Below, piece by piece: positions 49,529-60,888 of a stretch of 64,000 nucleotides of DNA. Source of the DNA: Neopestalotiopsis rosae (Eukaryota; Ascomycota; Sordariomycetes; Amphisphaeriales; Sporocadaceae); assembly GCA_023078685.1 (NCBI GenBank), contig JALGAS010000003.1, positions 6,262,001 through 6,326,000 on the forward strand, in the 5' to 3' direction. Position 1 is the first letter of the stretch; every line of letters starts with the position of its first letter. The position numbers and the translations under genes are program-made. A model generated the notes under the pieces. That model was not told where the DNA came from, made no database searches, and worked only from the letters and a program-made list of their open reading frames with translations.

Positions 49529-50466
49529 TTCGGCATCAAGTCGAATGGAGTTATATAGTCCGTTCAATACGATGGTGCGGTACACTGCTTCAATTGGATC
49601 TCAGTCGTTATTCTGAAGCAAAACACAAGGAAAAAGAAAACATCTCAACAACAGTCAGGTGATACTCTCTTGACCTCATATTGTATCCGTAATCTGGCGA
49701 GCTCGCGGAGAGGTAAGAGGTTAACATCTGCTGTCCCCGCGATAGAAAGCATCAGCTGTAGGTTGTAAAGTGTTTCTGCCTGGTAGCTCCTGCGTGTGTA
49801 GCATAGCGTTTATTATTCTCAGCTTCCAAGTGAGCACTGATAGACCCGGGCTCGACTCTGGGCGACTACTCTTCCCAGATTTTTTAGATTTTTTTTTCCC
49901 CCAAAGTATCTGGCTCTTCCGGTACTTGATGAATGCCTGGCCAAAGGAAATAGGATGACTCATTGGAATCGTGCTCTGGGCATCCAGGCTGGACCCTGAA
50001 AGACTCGATTATCCCGTTTCCTCCACATAGATTTCTGTCCATTCTCCAAAGCTCACTTCCATCACCAGATGCCGTCCAATTTCCCGGTCGATGCATTGAT
50101 GTGGTGGTGCCTCCGGGGAGATAGGATATAGTAGCGGCAAGTTTTCCGGCGCCGGTAGTTGTGGAGTTCAAACATATGCGTACGTGTCTGGGGGGCTGGG
50201 CAACCAAAGCAAAGCCTCACTTCATTTCATAGCAGCAGTATTTGTGAGTCTTTCAGTCTGATGAGTTGGAGATTTAAAATTTTATAAATGCGTTTTTTCA
50301 GCTCCTCTTTTCCCTGATAATGGACCATATCTCTATAATTGTTACTCATTGAAGACTTTATTGAATTTGACCACGTCCCTACCTGTAATCTGCCTATTTG
50401 ATCGTCGGAGTTGTAGCGCTGGCCTTTCAGAACATTATCTCATAAACCCGCGAAATAAAACACGAG
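49529..50466. other. Intergenic upstream of the dioxygenase gene
   Basis: This 938-bp region between two plus-strand genes should hold the dioxygenase promoter. There are T-rich runs near 49890-49905 and an AT-rich stretch near 50270-50345. No gene or repeat was recognised. Confidence 0.4.
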
Positions 50467-52261
50467 ATGGCCGGACACTTTAGAGCTTCACCCGGAGAAG
50501 TTTCGCAGCTCTTCCCAGCTCGTCCACAATTCTCCGGTTTCATGAAGCCTTGTCGTTTTGAGGGCGAAGTTCAAAATCTCGAAGTCCAGGGGGCTATTCC
50601 GTCTGAGATAGATGGCACGTTCTACCGTGTGATGCCAGATCCCCAATTTGTGCCCTTTATCGAGAATGATCCGGTTTGTACTATTTCCATACCCGCACTG
50701 GCGCTTCAAAAGTTCTAAACCGTTAATAACTGTTGCTAATTCATTCACATAATCTTAGTGGTTCAATGGCGATGGAAATGTCAGTTCCTTTCGCATCAAA
50801 GATGGCAAGTGTTCCTTCAAGCAGAGGTTCGTCAGGACGGAAAAGTTTGTGAGGGAGCGTGCCGCTCAGAAAGCATTGCTGGGTAGGTAAAATATTCAAC
50901 CGCCCCGCAGGACCTGTCGCGAGCTGCCTCAAAGCTTATATACTCCATGCAGGAAAGTACCGAAACAAGTACACAGACGCGGTCAGCTTCAAGATCCGGA
51001 CCACGGCCAATACCAATGTAGTGTACTTCAACGGCCGTCTCCTTGCCTGCAAGGAAGACGCGCCGCCATACGCTCTGCACCCCGAGACCCTGGAGACGAT
51101 TGGGCTCGAGGACTTTGGCGGCCAGCTCCCAAGCTTGACCTTCACTGCCCACCCAAAGCTCGATGCCAAGACGAAAGAATTGGTCTGTTTCGGGTATGAG
51201 GCCAAGGGCGACGGCACTCGAGATGTGTGTTATTATTGCATCGGCCCGGATGGCAAGTTCGCAGAGACTGTTTGGCTCGTCGCGCCAGTTGCGGGGATGA
51301 TACATGATTTTGCGGTTACGGACAACTGGGTAGGTTATTTCGTGCATGGTCCTGCTAAGTGATGCTCATCACTAATTCCTTCTCTTCATAGGTTTTGTTT
51401 CCAATCATACCTCAAATCTGTGACATTGAAAGGTTGAAACAGGGAGGCGAACATTGGCAATGGGATTCGAAGGTGCCCTTTTATCTCGGTGTTCTGCCGC
51501 GACGCGGTGCTCGTGGGGAAGACGTGAAGGTATTCATTCCGCTTATAACGTCTACACTGATATGCGTACCACTTTTAGGAACCTGATATTGATTTCTCGA
51601 ACAGTGGTTCAAAGCTCCGAACGCGTTCCCTGGCCACACCGTCAATGCCTACGAGGAAGACTCGGGCAAAATTGTCTTTGATCTGCCCTTAACAGACAAG
51701 AATGTGTTCTTCTGGTGGCCAGACGCTGAAGGGAACGCACCAAACCCCGAAACGATCAAGGCAAAGCTGGTGCGATACGCCTTTGATCCCCATTCCAGTG
51801 ACATGGATCTTCCGCCATTCAGTGTCTTGTCTACCGAAGACTGTGAATTCCCAAAGATTGACGACCGCTTCTCGATGAAGCAACACAACCACAGCTTCTT
51901 CGACTTGATGGATCCCAAGCTTGGCACAAATTTCCCAGCTATTGCGCCAGTGATGGGTGGCGGGCACGCGCCATACAATGCCCTCGGAAGTCTGAATCAT
52001 CACACTCGAGAGTTGCAAAAGTATTTTCCCGGGCCAACACACCTGGTGCAGGAGCCAGTATTCATTCCCAGGTCAAAAGCTGCACCAGAAGGTGACGGCT
52101 GGCTCATGGCCTTGGTCAACAACTATGCCACAATGTCCAGTGAACTCCATATTGTGGACACTGCCGACTTCTCACACCCGCAAGCTATCATACTTTTACC
52201 CATCAGACTGAGAGCTGGTCTTCACGGAAATTGGATTGACGCTGAGGATATGGAGGCTTGA
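50467..52261 (+). CDS. Carotenoid oxygenase family dioxygenase, stilbene-cleaving (CAO-1) type
   Basis: Exons 50467-50673, 50759-50882, 50953-51329, 51392-51529 and 51605-52261 join in frame to 500 aa. The four iron-binding histidines of the family appear in order: TFTAHPKLD, GMIHDFAVTDNW, AFPGHTVNA and RLRAGLHGNW. The N-terminal GTFYRVMPDPQFVPFIENDP and WFNGDGNVSSFRI are characteristic of fungal lignostilbene/resveratrol-cleaving members related to Neurospora CAO-1, rather than retinal-forming CarX enzymes. These are non-haem Fe(II) enzymes that split the interphenyl double bond of 4-hydroxystilbenes with O2 to give two aromatic aldehydes. The adjacent vanillin-type dehydrogenase would take the product further. 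No signal peptide is visible, so it is probably cytosolic. The substrate is inferred from subfamily only. Confidence 0.92.
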
Positions 52262-53609
52262 TTTGCTTCCCCATCAGTGAATGGACTAGAAAGGCAGCTC
52301 GGATTCTCGTATGCTGAGTACGAATATTTGTTGCTAATCTGAAGACCGTTGAGTAGGCAGCACGGGAAGCTGACCCATAGCATGCTACGTTATTGAATAC
52401 CTGCGTGGACACCAACGTTCGATATCACGGTAGTAGATTCAGCCGGACGCGAACAAGTGGATAGTTTTAGGATAGTATCTCGGACAGACGAATTGAAATA
52501 TTCCTCTTGAGCGCAAGACAGTTTTGCGTGAACCGTTTCATTCTCACAAAGGGCAAAATAGATTTCAAATCATCCTATGTAACCTCTTACCAAGTAATCT
52601 ATCGGATTAGTCCAAGAATTCTATAGACGACCCAAAAAGTGTTCAATAGATGTGACAATTTCCAAGTGCTAAGCCGTTTCAAGCCAGGCCAAGGCGTGTG
52701 GACGACGTCTTGGGGCTGGCGTGCGCTGGACCTCGGTTATGCTTGGCTGTATGTCCGGACTTGCACTGCACCGCTGGGCGCTGCTGAGGTGGCTCTTGCT
52801 TTGCTGCAACCCTACGACTTTGATCAGACGACACTGGTACCACAACATATGCTTTGACAGGATCAGCGCGCCCAGGTCCGTTTAGCCAAGAAGTTACGGA
52901 CTAGATCTTCCCCGCTGATGCGCATCCCGTCTGGTTGCTGCTGCGGGCTTGTTTTGACTGCACATAATGAAGCTTGTTGCATTGCGCGTAGTATTCACCC
53001 GCCCGTACGTTTCAATGCAGGCTGGGCTGGGGGCAACCAACCGCCGCTGGCCCATTAGCGGAACAATTAGGAACGCCTCGGGTATCACTTGGGACGCAGT
53101 GCTTGCAATGCGGCTGCTCCCAGTAGTCGCTGGGCGGCAGGGCAGATCTTGCCCAGTTCTCCCGAGTAGTACGTATAGCCGGGGGAGGAGGGCCCTCATT
53201 CGATATTGCGTTTCCAAGGTCTCAGAAATGTTAAAATATACATAATCCCTATAATTCCCCCTCTCAGGACGATCGCATGATTTCTCTCTATTTTGTTCTG
53301 TCATGATCCGATATCTCTTGCAGGGCGGACGGTAGCATTGCATCTCCTTACATGTTATTCTTTTTTAAATTGTTAGACTTCGGCTGGCCCCGGCGGTAAT
53401 AAAAAGATTGGCTGTGCAAGTCACCTCGCTACAATGTCTCAGCGATCGATCCGGCCTTTCTCCACCATTTCGGGAGTTCACCCGGCATATTTGCCTGGTC
53501 TTCACAAAGCTAGCCGGGTGGAAAAGAAGTTGTACGTTCTTGTTGTTGTCGTGTCCTGAATTCAGAGAGAAGAAAAAACAAAGAAGTCTCCCTTCTCAGA
53601 GGCAGACAA
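52262..53609. other. Intergenic region
   Basis: This 1.35-kb stretch has only short frames without motifs. It should contain the dioxygenase 3' UTR and the promoter of the small gene that follows. No RNA gene or mobile element was recognised. Confidence 0.4.
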
Positions 53610-53977
53610 ATGCGCTTGTCCAAGATGTTGACACTCAAAAGAGTCCCCGCGGCAGTGGCGACAGTTAGCATCGGTAAGTTTGCAAAATCTGGGGGAGGGG
53701 CTGCTGCGACTGCAGCGACATCTCCCCCACGAAAACCAGGGAGGGTCCGCGTCTGTTTACTGAGAAACCAAACCTCCCCGTGATAGGTTACGGAATCGCC
53801 AAGTACAAGCAGACACAAGCTGGAATGCAATCAACTCAGTCGCAGCAACAACAACAAGCAGAGAGCTCGCGACAAGCCGAGGCAGACATCATGATGGCTG
53901 CGTACGGCGACCGTTCGAGCCTGGCAGAGCTGGAAGCAGCGATGAAGGCATATGAACAACAGCGACCACAGCGCTGA
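53610..53977 (+). CDS. Small 84-aa protein with basic/hydrophobic N-terminus
   Basis: Exons 53610-53673 and 53787-53977 join in frame (I-G codon split as G/GT) to 84 aa. The N-terminus MRLSKMLTLKRVPAAVATVS is basic and then hydrophobic, followed by IGYGIAKYKQTQ. This resembles a mitochondrial targeting or single-pass inner-membrane anchor. The rest is a Gln-rich linker and an amphipathic helix (SSLAELEAAMKAYEQQR). The family is unknown to me. Evidence for coding is the clean GTAAGT donor, the in-frame join and the protein-like C-terminal helix. It is too short for most gene finders, and a non-coding origin is possible but less likely. Confidence 0.6.
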
Positions 53978-55770
53978 TTTCCGGTTTTCCCCATCTGAGA
54001 AACGATGGCAGATGTTCCTTGAGTTCGAAGCATCGATGAACTCCGGACTTTTCGGGTTGCATTCGGAAAAACAGATCAGCACACGAATATTTAGCTACCT
54101 GACTTTACTACGACAATGGTGATGCATGGTAATTTTGCATCCAATGACGCAGACGGGAGGGTAGTGGAGGATGAGAAAGCCTTCGCTACCTACACGACTT
54201 GCTCAGTTGAAACCATATCAGTGGTCGTCAACCCCTAGAAATAGGAAGCGGCTACCGACAATTATCTAAAACACGAGGTGCATCGACAGAAGCAAGAGGA
54301 ACCTTTCAAGCAATTTCATTCCAACATTGGACGACAGACTATCCGGGGCATGCATGGAAGAAGGAAACGGCGACGGGATTTTGAGAAGAGGCATCGCCAA
54401 TTCGTCTTGGTGCTTGGGAGGGCTGGTTGGTTGTGGGAGATTGGCGGCGCGGTGAATCGGCGACAGATTTGCTGCCGATTACAGTGTACGATCTGGGTGG
54501 CTGCGAGGCCCAAGGCCTGGGTTCTAGGGACCCCAATCATGCAATGCTTCCTGGAAGAACACACCATTATATGCATCACCCTACTCAACGAATTATTTTA
54601 ACATAAATCTCCAAATTTGAAGTATTATTTGTTGAATAAATGGCCCCTCGCATCATGTTCTGTGGTGGCTGAACGGTTTCGGAAAAGCAACGTCGTCTTT
54701 ATGGCCAAGATAGTGTTCTTAGGTGCTAAGTCAGGCTTCCTAGTGAACGAGTACGGGTTCATCATCAGCAACCACCGCCAATGCCACTTCGATACCAAAC
54801 CACAATCGCCAATGACGCTGCATCATTCGCTACATATGTACGGAGTACGAGGCCTTCAGGTCGTTATTATCGCCCAATGTATCGAGCTTATTTGCGCAAC
54901 GTACAACCTTATATATCGTAGGCGGTCGGCTGTGAATATTGTTCGAGTCTCAAATTGTCTCACTACATTATTCTGTCAATACTTATGTACTATGCATAGA
55001 GCCTTTATATGGATTTCCATTATCATGGTGGTGTAAGCTAAGCAACTACCTAGGCACCTTATAGTCCCCGCGTATACCACTGCGTGTGTAAGGGTAAATC
55101 CGAGTCGGGATAGGATCGTCTTGATGACGATTAATTACGATGCTTGATCAGACTTCAGTCAAGAGAACAAAGAAAGAAATAAAATCCCTCTCACAAATGT
55201 GCTTGTACCTCCACATCAGCTAAATGGCCTTGCGAGTCGCAGATCCTTCAGCAGGATTGGTGTTTTTCCATTGGTGCGCATTGAGATTCTCCAGAAGCAT
55301 GGAATTCTAGCAAGGTCCAGCCGAGCAATGGGATGCAGGCTTTCTGACTTGCAGCGACACTAGATCGTTAGCATCATCCTTTAAAAAATGTCTCGCTTGC
55401 AGGAACAGTGCAGACTTCCAAGGATAGGCTGAGATATATGAGAAGGCATGACGATAGGGATCCTTGTCAGGACTATAGACGTGCTGCTCTAGGCAGAGAA
55501 GAGAGCAGCACAGAGGTGGGGGTAAGAGATATCGGGAGCGACTGAGACCCGCATTAATGACGATGTTTGGCGGGCTGGCGGCAGAGGTGGTGATGTGGGA
55601 TTCCACCACTTGTGTACCCGCATTCTAGACATTCAATGAAGAGCAATTTCAGTCGCATCTGTAAAACGTCGTTGTAATTCCCTTTCTTCTCAATTTATTC
55701 ATCTTCCAATCTGTAAATTCTACACATCAATTCCCCAAAGAAAGAGAGCTCACGTTATAACAAACTCACA
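53978..55770. other. Intergenic region without a supported gene
   Basis: This 1.8-kb stretch contains several frames of 90-140 codons on both strands, but none has a domain, sensible composition or splice support. The last 150 bp before 55771 is C/T- and A-rich, as expected for the promoter of the aldo-keto reductase gene. Confidence 0.4.
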
Positions 55771-56735
55771 ATGGCCCCCGAACACACCAAGAAGACTTAC
55801 ACCCTCGCCTCTGGCGACAAGATGCCAGCCATCGGCCTCGGCACGTGGCAGTCGCCCAACAACGCCACCGCTGCTGCCGTCGAGGCTGCCATTCGTGCCG
55901 GCTACCGCTATATTGACACGGCGCTGGCCTACGGCAACGAGCACGAGGTGGGCCAGGGCATCCGCGCTGCCGGCGTCCCGCGCGAGCAGCTCTGGATCAC
56001 CACTAAGTTGGACAACCCGTGGCACAAGCGCGTCGCCGAGGGCATTGACACCTCGCTGAAGAACCTTGGCCTCGACTATGTCGACCTCTACTTGATGCAC
56101 TGGCCGAGCAGCACCACGCCAGATGACCTCAAGAAGCATTATGATGACTGGAACTTTATCGATACATGGCGTGAGATCCAGAAGTTGGTGGGCACCGGCA
56201 AAGTCAGGAACATTGGTGTTTCCAACTTTGGTATCACAAACATGGAGAAATTGCTCAACGATCCTTCTACAAAGGTAAGTGAATAAAAGAGGATGCAAAG
56301 GGAGAAAGCTCGGAAGATCGGTCTATAAATTAATGCGCCGTCCAGATTGTCCCAGCAGTGAACCAGATCGAGCTGCACCCCAACAACCCATCGCCCAAGC
56401 TGGTCCAGTACTGCAAGGACAAGGGCATCCACGTAACCGGTTACTCGTGCTTGGGTAGCACCGATTCGCCTCTTTACAAGGACGAGACCCTGCTGTCGTT
56501 AGCAAAGGCAAAGGGCAAGACGCCGCAGCAATGCATGATCCAGTGGGGTATCCAGAACGGCTGGGATGTCATTCCCAAGTCGGTCACCAAGTCGCGCATC
56601 GAAGCCAACTTTGACATTGACGGTTGGGAGTTGACCGATGAGGAGATGAAGAAGCTTTCGAGCTTGCCGGATCGCTTCAAGGTGTGCGGTGACGATTGGT
56701 TGCCAATCAAGGTTTTCTTTGGCGACGACGAATAG
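55771..56735 (+). CDS. Aldo-keto reductase (glycerol dehydrogenase/Gcy1-like)
   Basis: Exons 55771-56274 and 56346-56735 give 297 aa. The catalytic tetrad is complete: Asp and Tyr in YIDTALAYGNE, Lys in WITTKLDNP and His in LMHWPSS. NADPH-binding features IPKSVTKSRIEANFD and VSNFGITNMEKL are present, as is VNQIELHPNNP. The sequence is closest in character to fungal glycerol 2-dehydrogenase/Gcy1-type AKRs, which reduce dihydroxyacetone or other carbonyls with NADPH in the cytosol. Codon bias towards C in the first exon suggests strong expression. The substrate range of AKRs is broad, so the glycerol assignment is tentative. Confidence 0.93.
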
Positions 56736-56891
56736 ATGCCAGGCCAGCGCGCAATACCGGAGTTCAGGCAACCAGGACCCATATAGGCAGTCCAGATTAA
56801 TCATACAAGACATGTGTTGATGACAACTCTGCTGGCTAATTGCGAATGATCTCTGTCAATCTATATGTAGTGTGTCGATCCAGTGATATGT

Positions 56892-57473
56892 TCAGAGCTT
56901 TCCTCTGCTGTTTTCTTCGCGCAGGACGGCTGCTATGCTGTCTCGAATCTTGGCGGCAAGCACAATGGCCTCATCATCGTCGAGCTCCTCTCGTTGGCCC
57001 CGTCCGAACATGGTAAAGCTCTCCCGTAGTTTGCCGCTTGCTCGAATTTCAGGTCGAGGGATCAGATGGTAGTGTACGTGGTCGACTACTTGCGCTGCGG
57101 CCGCGCCATTGTTTTGGACGACATTCCAGTCGCCTACTCCGGTGGCCTGAACCAAGGCTTTGCTCAGTATCCGCAGAAATGAACCAAGCTCCGCCGCTTC
57201 GCTCGCAGTCACGTCCGTCAACTTGGAGGCGTGCCGCCGTGGACAGAGGAGCAGATGGCCTGTGGAGAGTGGCAGAATATCGAGGAATGCTAGAAGGACT
57301 GGCGTTGAGAGCACAATGAAACTGGCAGGGGCTATCTTTTCGGGATTTAAGACGGAATCATCGGCGGCAGGTGGTGACGTTGGATCGAAGGTCGCATAGG
57401 CCGTCGAAATCTTACAAAACGGGCATGGGCTAGCCGGTGGCAAGACAGTCGGATCAAAGGACTGAGACGCCAT
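56892..57473 (-). CDS. HIT-family nucleotide hydrolase
   Basis: A single exon encodes 193 aa. The histidine triad HVHYHLIPRP occurs near residue 135, preceded by the family pattern GDWNVVQNNGAAAAQVVDH. The N-terminal CPFCKIS is a half zinc site typical of HINT-type members. STGHLLLCPRRHASKLTD is the conserved mid-domain strand. HIT proteins hydrolyse nucleoside phosphoramidates, AMP-lysine or dinucleoside polyphosphates. The protein is longer than HINT1 because of an insert after CPFCKIS and a charged C-terminal helix. The gene converges on the aldo-keto reductase gene. The subfamily role in fungi is not established. Confidence 0.92.
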   Translation of the reverse strand: MASQSFDPTVLPPASPCPFCKISTAYATFDPTSPPAADDSVLNPEKIAPASFIVLSTPVLLAFLDILPLSTGHLLLCPRRHASKLTDVTASEAAELGSFLRILSKALVQATGVGDWNVVQNNGAAAAQVVDHVHYHLIPRPEIRASGKLRESFTMFGRGQREELDDDEAIVLAAKIRDSIAAVLREENSRGKL

Positions 57474-58320
57474 CGTGTACTCTTCAAAGTCGGGATGTGA
57501 TGCGTAGGAAGCTCAAGCTGGCGTTTCGGCAGAGTGAAGGTGACGTGCTGGCAGTGTTTGGAAATCGCATGTCTCGCGCGCTGTACAAAGATGAACGATA
57601 GTCGGAGCAGGACCCAAGCTTGATATAGCTGCTTGATCAGAAATCACCACCGCAAAGAGAATTCGTCCGAGTCAACGCATGTCGATCACAGTCAGATGTT
57701 CACATCAAAGGTTGAAGAGTTGTGGTAGGAAATGGGATGCTGCCCAAGAGTCACCGGCGCATTCCTAACGTGTCAGATTGTTAGCAATTCACTGTTGCGT
57801 AGCCGTTACAAGTTACAAGCGGTTGAAGCGAGATGGGCGATTGGAAGGTCCAGGCCGAGGTTCAGGGAGCAGGGCGCAAGGATCAGTAGCATAGCAGTCA
57901 ACCATGACGACCACCTGAGCACTGCAATCCAGGAACTACCTATTATCCATTGATGGGCGCCCGTCCCCGGGTTACAGTCAGCGCGGTACCTGTCCTCGGC
58001 GCTATCCAAGGTAGGTGCTACGCCATCCGCTATGTAGGTTAGGTCAGTGTACAGAAACAGAGCGACTCCCCGGAATCAGACAGTTGAGGTGGGGTGTCGC
58101 CTAAAATTCTGCCACTCCAGCATTCTCACCGCCCGAATTTCTCTTTGAAGCCATTCCAGACCCAGCGCTTTGCATCGCGAGCATCCAGACCGACCCGACG
58201 ACAGCATTCCACCATCTTGTTTTGCGCCATAATCGCATACTGGACCGGACCCCAAAGCCCTCCATAGCAAATCACCCTCCAACTTCGCAAACGGCCACCT
58301 GCTTCTCCCACCTCTGAACA
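57474..58320. other. Divergent intergenic region
   Basis: This 847-bp stretch separates the divergent HIT and RPABC4 genes and should contain both promoters. No gene or repeat was recognised. Confidence 0.4.
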
Positions 58321-58629
58321 ATGTCTAGCGGAGGTTACCAGATTCCCACCGGCAGCGCCGGCGCTCCAGGCGCTGGTAACTCGGCCACCGCCAGCCGTGC
58401 CATTGAGACCGAGGGTCTTCCCATGCTTTACATTTGCGGCGACTGCGGTACCAAGTTCCCCCTGAAGAGAGGAGACACGATCCGTTGCATCGAGTGTGGC
58501 TGCCGCGTGCTCTACAAGGAGAGAACCAAGAGGTGAGCCACGCATTTTAGCTACAGACTGCTTCCATGTGGGCATTCATGCATACTGACTTGAGCGCTTT
58601 GTAGAATGGTCCAGTTTGAGGCGCGGTAG
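58321..58629 (+). CDS. rpc10: RNA polymerases I, II and III subunit RPABC4 (Rpb12/Rpc10)
   Basis: Exons 58321-58532 and 58605-58629 join in frame to 78 aa. The second exon supplies only nine codons, including the terminal RMVQFEAR that is diagnostic for this subunit. The zinc site is CGDC...CIEC (C-X2-C-X13-C-X2-C). The [11 protein letters not shown] and [17 protein letters not shown] blocks are nearly invariant in eukaryotes. The 35-residue Gly/Ala/Ser-rich N-terminal extension is usual for filamentous fungi. The protein is a structural zinc subunit shared by all three nuclear RNA polymerases. Without the tiny second exon the protein would lose its conserved C-terminus. Confidence 0.95.
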
Positions 58630-58999
58630 AGGATTTTGGGATACCCGAACTTTGGAAAAAGGGGAGACGGAACGATTAGAGCATACATCACACCAGCCAG
58701 TCATCCTACGAAGTCACCAGAATATGAGTCGGTATGCTTTTTTATGTTACAGCATTAGTGAGAGGGGTACGCGAATGCGCAATTGCCCGCATTGGAAAGG
58801 TCTTTGAGGAGTTTAGGAGTTTCAGATATTCAATCATGGGGAGTCCGGTAAACCAAAACGGAAAAAAAGAATCACAATGGTATCATTACGCCGCCCTGCC
58901 GACCCTACATATATCCTTTTCTATGGTTTTTGTGGAAAACAACATCAACGAAGACATAAGACGCTGCTAGTTTGATCACTCAGCAGCCACTTGTTTGTC
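58630..58999. other. Convergent intergenic region
   Basis: This 370-bp gap lies between the convergent 3' ends of the RPABC4 and GPN1 genes, probably all 3' UTR. Nothing else was recognised. Confidence 0.45.
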
Positions 59000-60243
59000 T
59001 TACTGCTGTCTTTGTGTATGTAAAAACTTGGCAAAGCTTGCCTCTTCCATGTTGGACACTGCGCTGCCCTGCATGGCCGCTTCGTACCTTGCCTGAAGTC
59101 CTTCACGGTCCATTTCGTCGTCATCCGCGTAGTCATCTGCGTCATCATTGTCGCTGGGAACGTCGACGTCGTCGTCGGCGGCCGGAGGCATGACATCCCT
59201 GGATGCGCCGGCCTCCTTTGTGTCCATGCCCATTCCCTTCATCATCTTTTCAAGCTCCTTTTCTCTGGTCTTGCGCTTTGTCTCTTCCCGCTCCGCTCGT
59301 TTTCTCTCCAATTCGGGTTGATAGTCTCGTTTGAACTCCTCGGTCTTGTCCTTGACGGCGGCGAAGAAGTCGTCTACTCCCTGCCCCGTCATGGAGGAGA
59401 CTCCTACGACGCTTAGATGTGTATAGAACTCCTCCAGCATCAGGCTCATGGAGTTGAGTAGACTGCTCATGTAGCCGCTGCCACCTCCCTCACCCTCGAC
59501 ACCACCAAATGCGTTGTTTGCTTCATCGGCCTGCAGAGCTTCCGAGAATGCGTCGTAGTCTGTCATCCAATCCTTTGCAAACGACGGATCCTTTACATCA
59601 GCCTTGTTGAAGACTAGAATCATGGGAAGCTTTGTCTTGTAGAGAATGGAGCAGGCATAGAGCATGTTTGACATAAAGGTACTGGTCGAGGCCGTCCGAG
59701 GCGTGTCGATGATATATGCAATGACCGTCGGGAACGAAGAGGCGAGCGACTCAAGGAGAATCTGGCCTGATGCAGACCATACAAATACTTCGATTTGGCC
59801 AGCTATGTCGCGCGACAGGTCAGTAATGTTCAGTCATTCGGGCGTAAAGATGGCGATGGAGACTTACGTGTATCTACCAAGATGTTCTTGATCGGCTTCT
59901 TGCCGTCTTCGGGGTTGGACCTCTTCTCGAGAAGGCCCACGATCTGGTCGACCTTTGTGGCAAACAAGTTCAAACTTGTCAAGATGCCTCCGTTGGGACC
60001 AAGATTATACTGCTTCATGACCTCTTTGTAGTTGACCGAGTCGCGAATGTCGATATTTGATTCGAATGGAACGTTCAAAACGGCGGGATCTAGGTTAATG
60101 ACGTATGGGGGCTCCTTTTTTCCGTGAAGGTGCGCGTTGATCCTTTGCATGAACGTCGTCTTGCCTGACCCGGCCATGCCGACACAGACGATGGCGGTAG
60201 GTTTGTCGCCGCCCGCAGGGGCGCTGGCGCTCGAGGAAGCCAT
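59000..60243 (-). CDS. npa3: GPN-loop GTPase 1 (Npa3/XAB1)
   Basis: Exons 60243-59868 and 59802-59000 join in frame to 392 aa. The P-loop is [15 protein letters not shown]. The family-defining Gly-Pro-Asn loop occurs in YNLGPNGGI, the switch region DTPGQIEVF is split by the intron, and FNKADV gives guanine specificity. The C-terminal third is a charged coiled coil ([13 protein letters not shown]) and an acidic tail, [15 protein letters not shown], as in Npa3. The protein is a cytosolic GTPase needed for assembly and nuclear import of RNA polymerase II. It lies beside the gene for the shared polymerase subunit RPABC4 in convergent orientation, which may be coincidence. Confidence 0.95.
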
Positions 60244-60888
60244 GTGCGCGTGCTGGTGGCTATTTGATAGGCTGTGAATATTTTTCGACTTCTTCTTACT
60301 GGGGTCGCGCTCTGTCCTGGTTCGTATGAGAGTCGAGTGTATGCAGGGCCGCGGCTGAAGAATGTTGTCTTGGGAAAGGTTGGTAGATGTCTAGCGATGA
60401 AGCTGTAGATCTAGATGGCGGGGCACTTTGGGATGGATCAGAGAAAATCTAAGCGGAGCAGTTCCGCCCCCGCTACCAGATATGGTATCGAGGTGGGGCG
60501 GGTATAAGTTAGCATCTCGCATGTATCGGGTATGTGTTCTTGCGAACTGTATTCTAACCAGTCTCAGTGGAAAACTCTGTGACAACAACGGCAAGTAACC
60601 GTATTAGAATTTATTTAATTGCTCAAATCAAATTCACAGAGTTCATTCGCAGTATGAAAATTCAGACCACAACACGATTACGCAGTTATGTTCACGAAAG
60701 GGGTACTTCAGGATCGAATCAAAGCTTTTATTGTCATTTTCGGAATAGTATTGTGAGTGTGAGTCTGGTAAGGCTTTGGTACTGACTGCATAACCCCCTC
60801 GGTTCAGTTAGTCGAGCGAGGCATGTCTACAAGTCGCGATCTAACACTTACTTACCTCCCGTGCAATTGCCCGTGGCATCATGAACCA
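60244..60888. other. Intergenic region
   Basis: This 645-bp AT-rich region contains the GPN1 promoter and the 3' end of the next gene. No gene or repeat was recognised. Confidence 0.4.

Noticed and set aside
54617..55036. 139-codon plus-strand frame
   Set aside because: No ATG-anchored conserved sequence, composition looks random, AT-rich intergenic setting.
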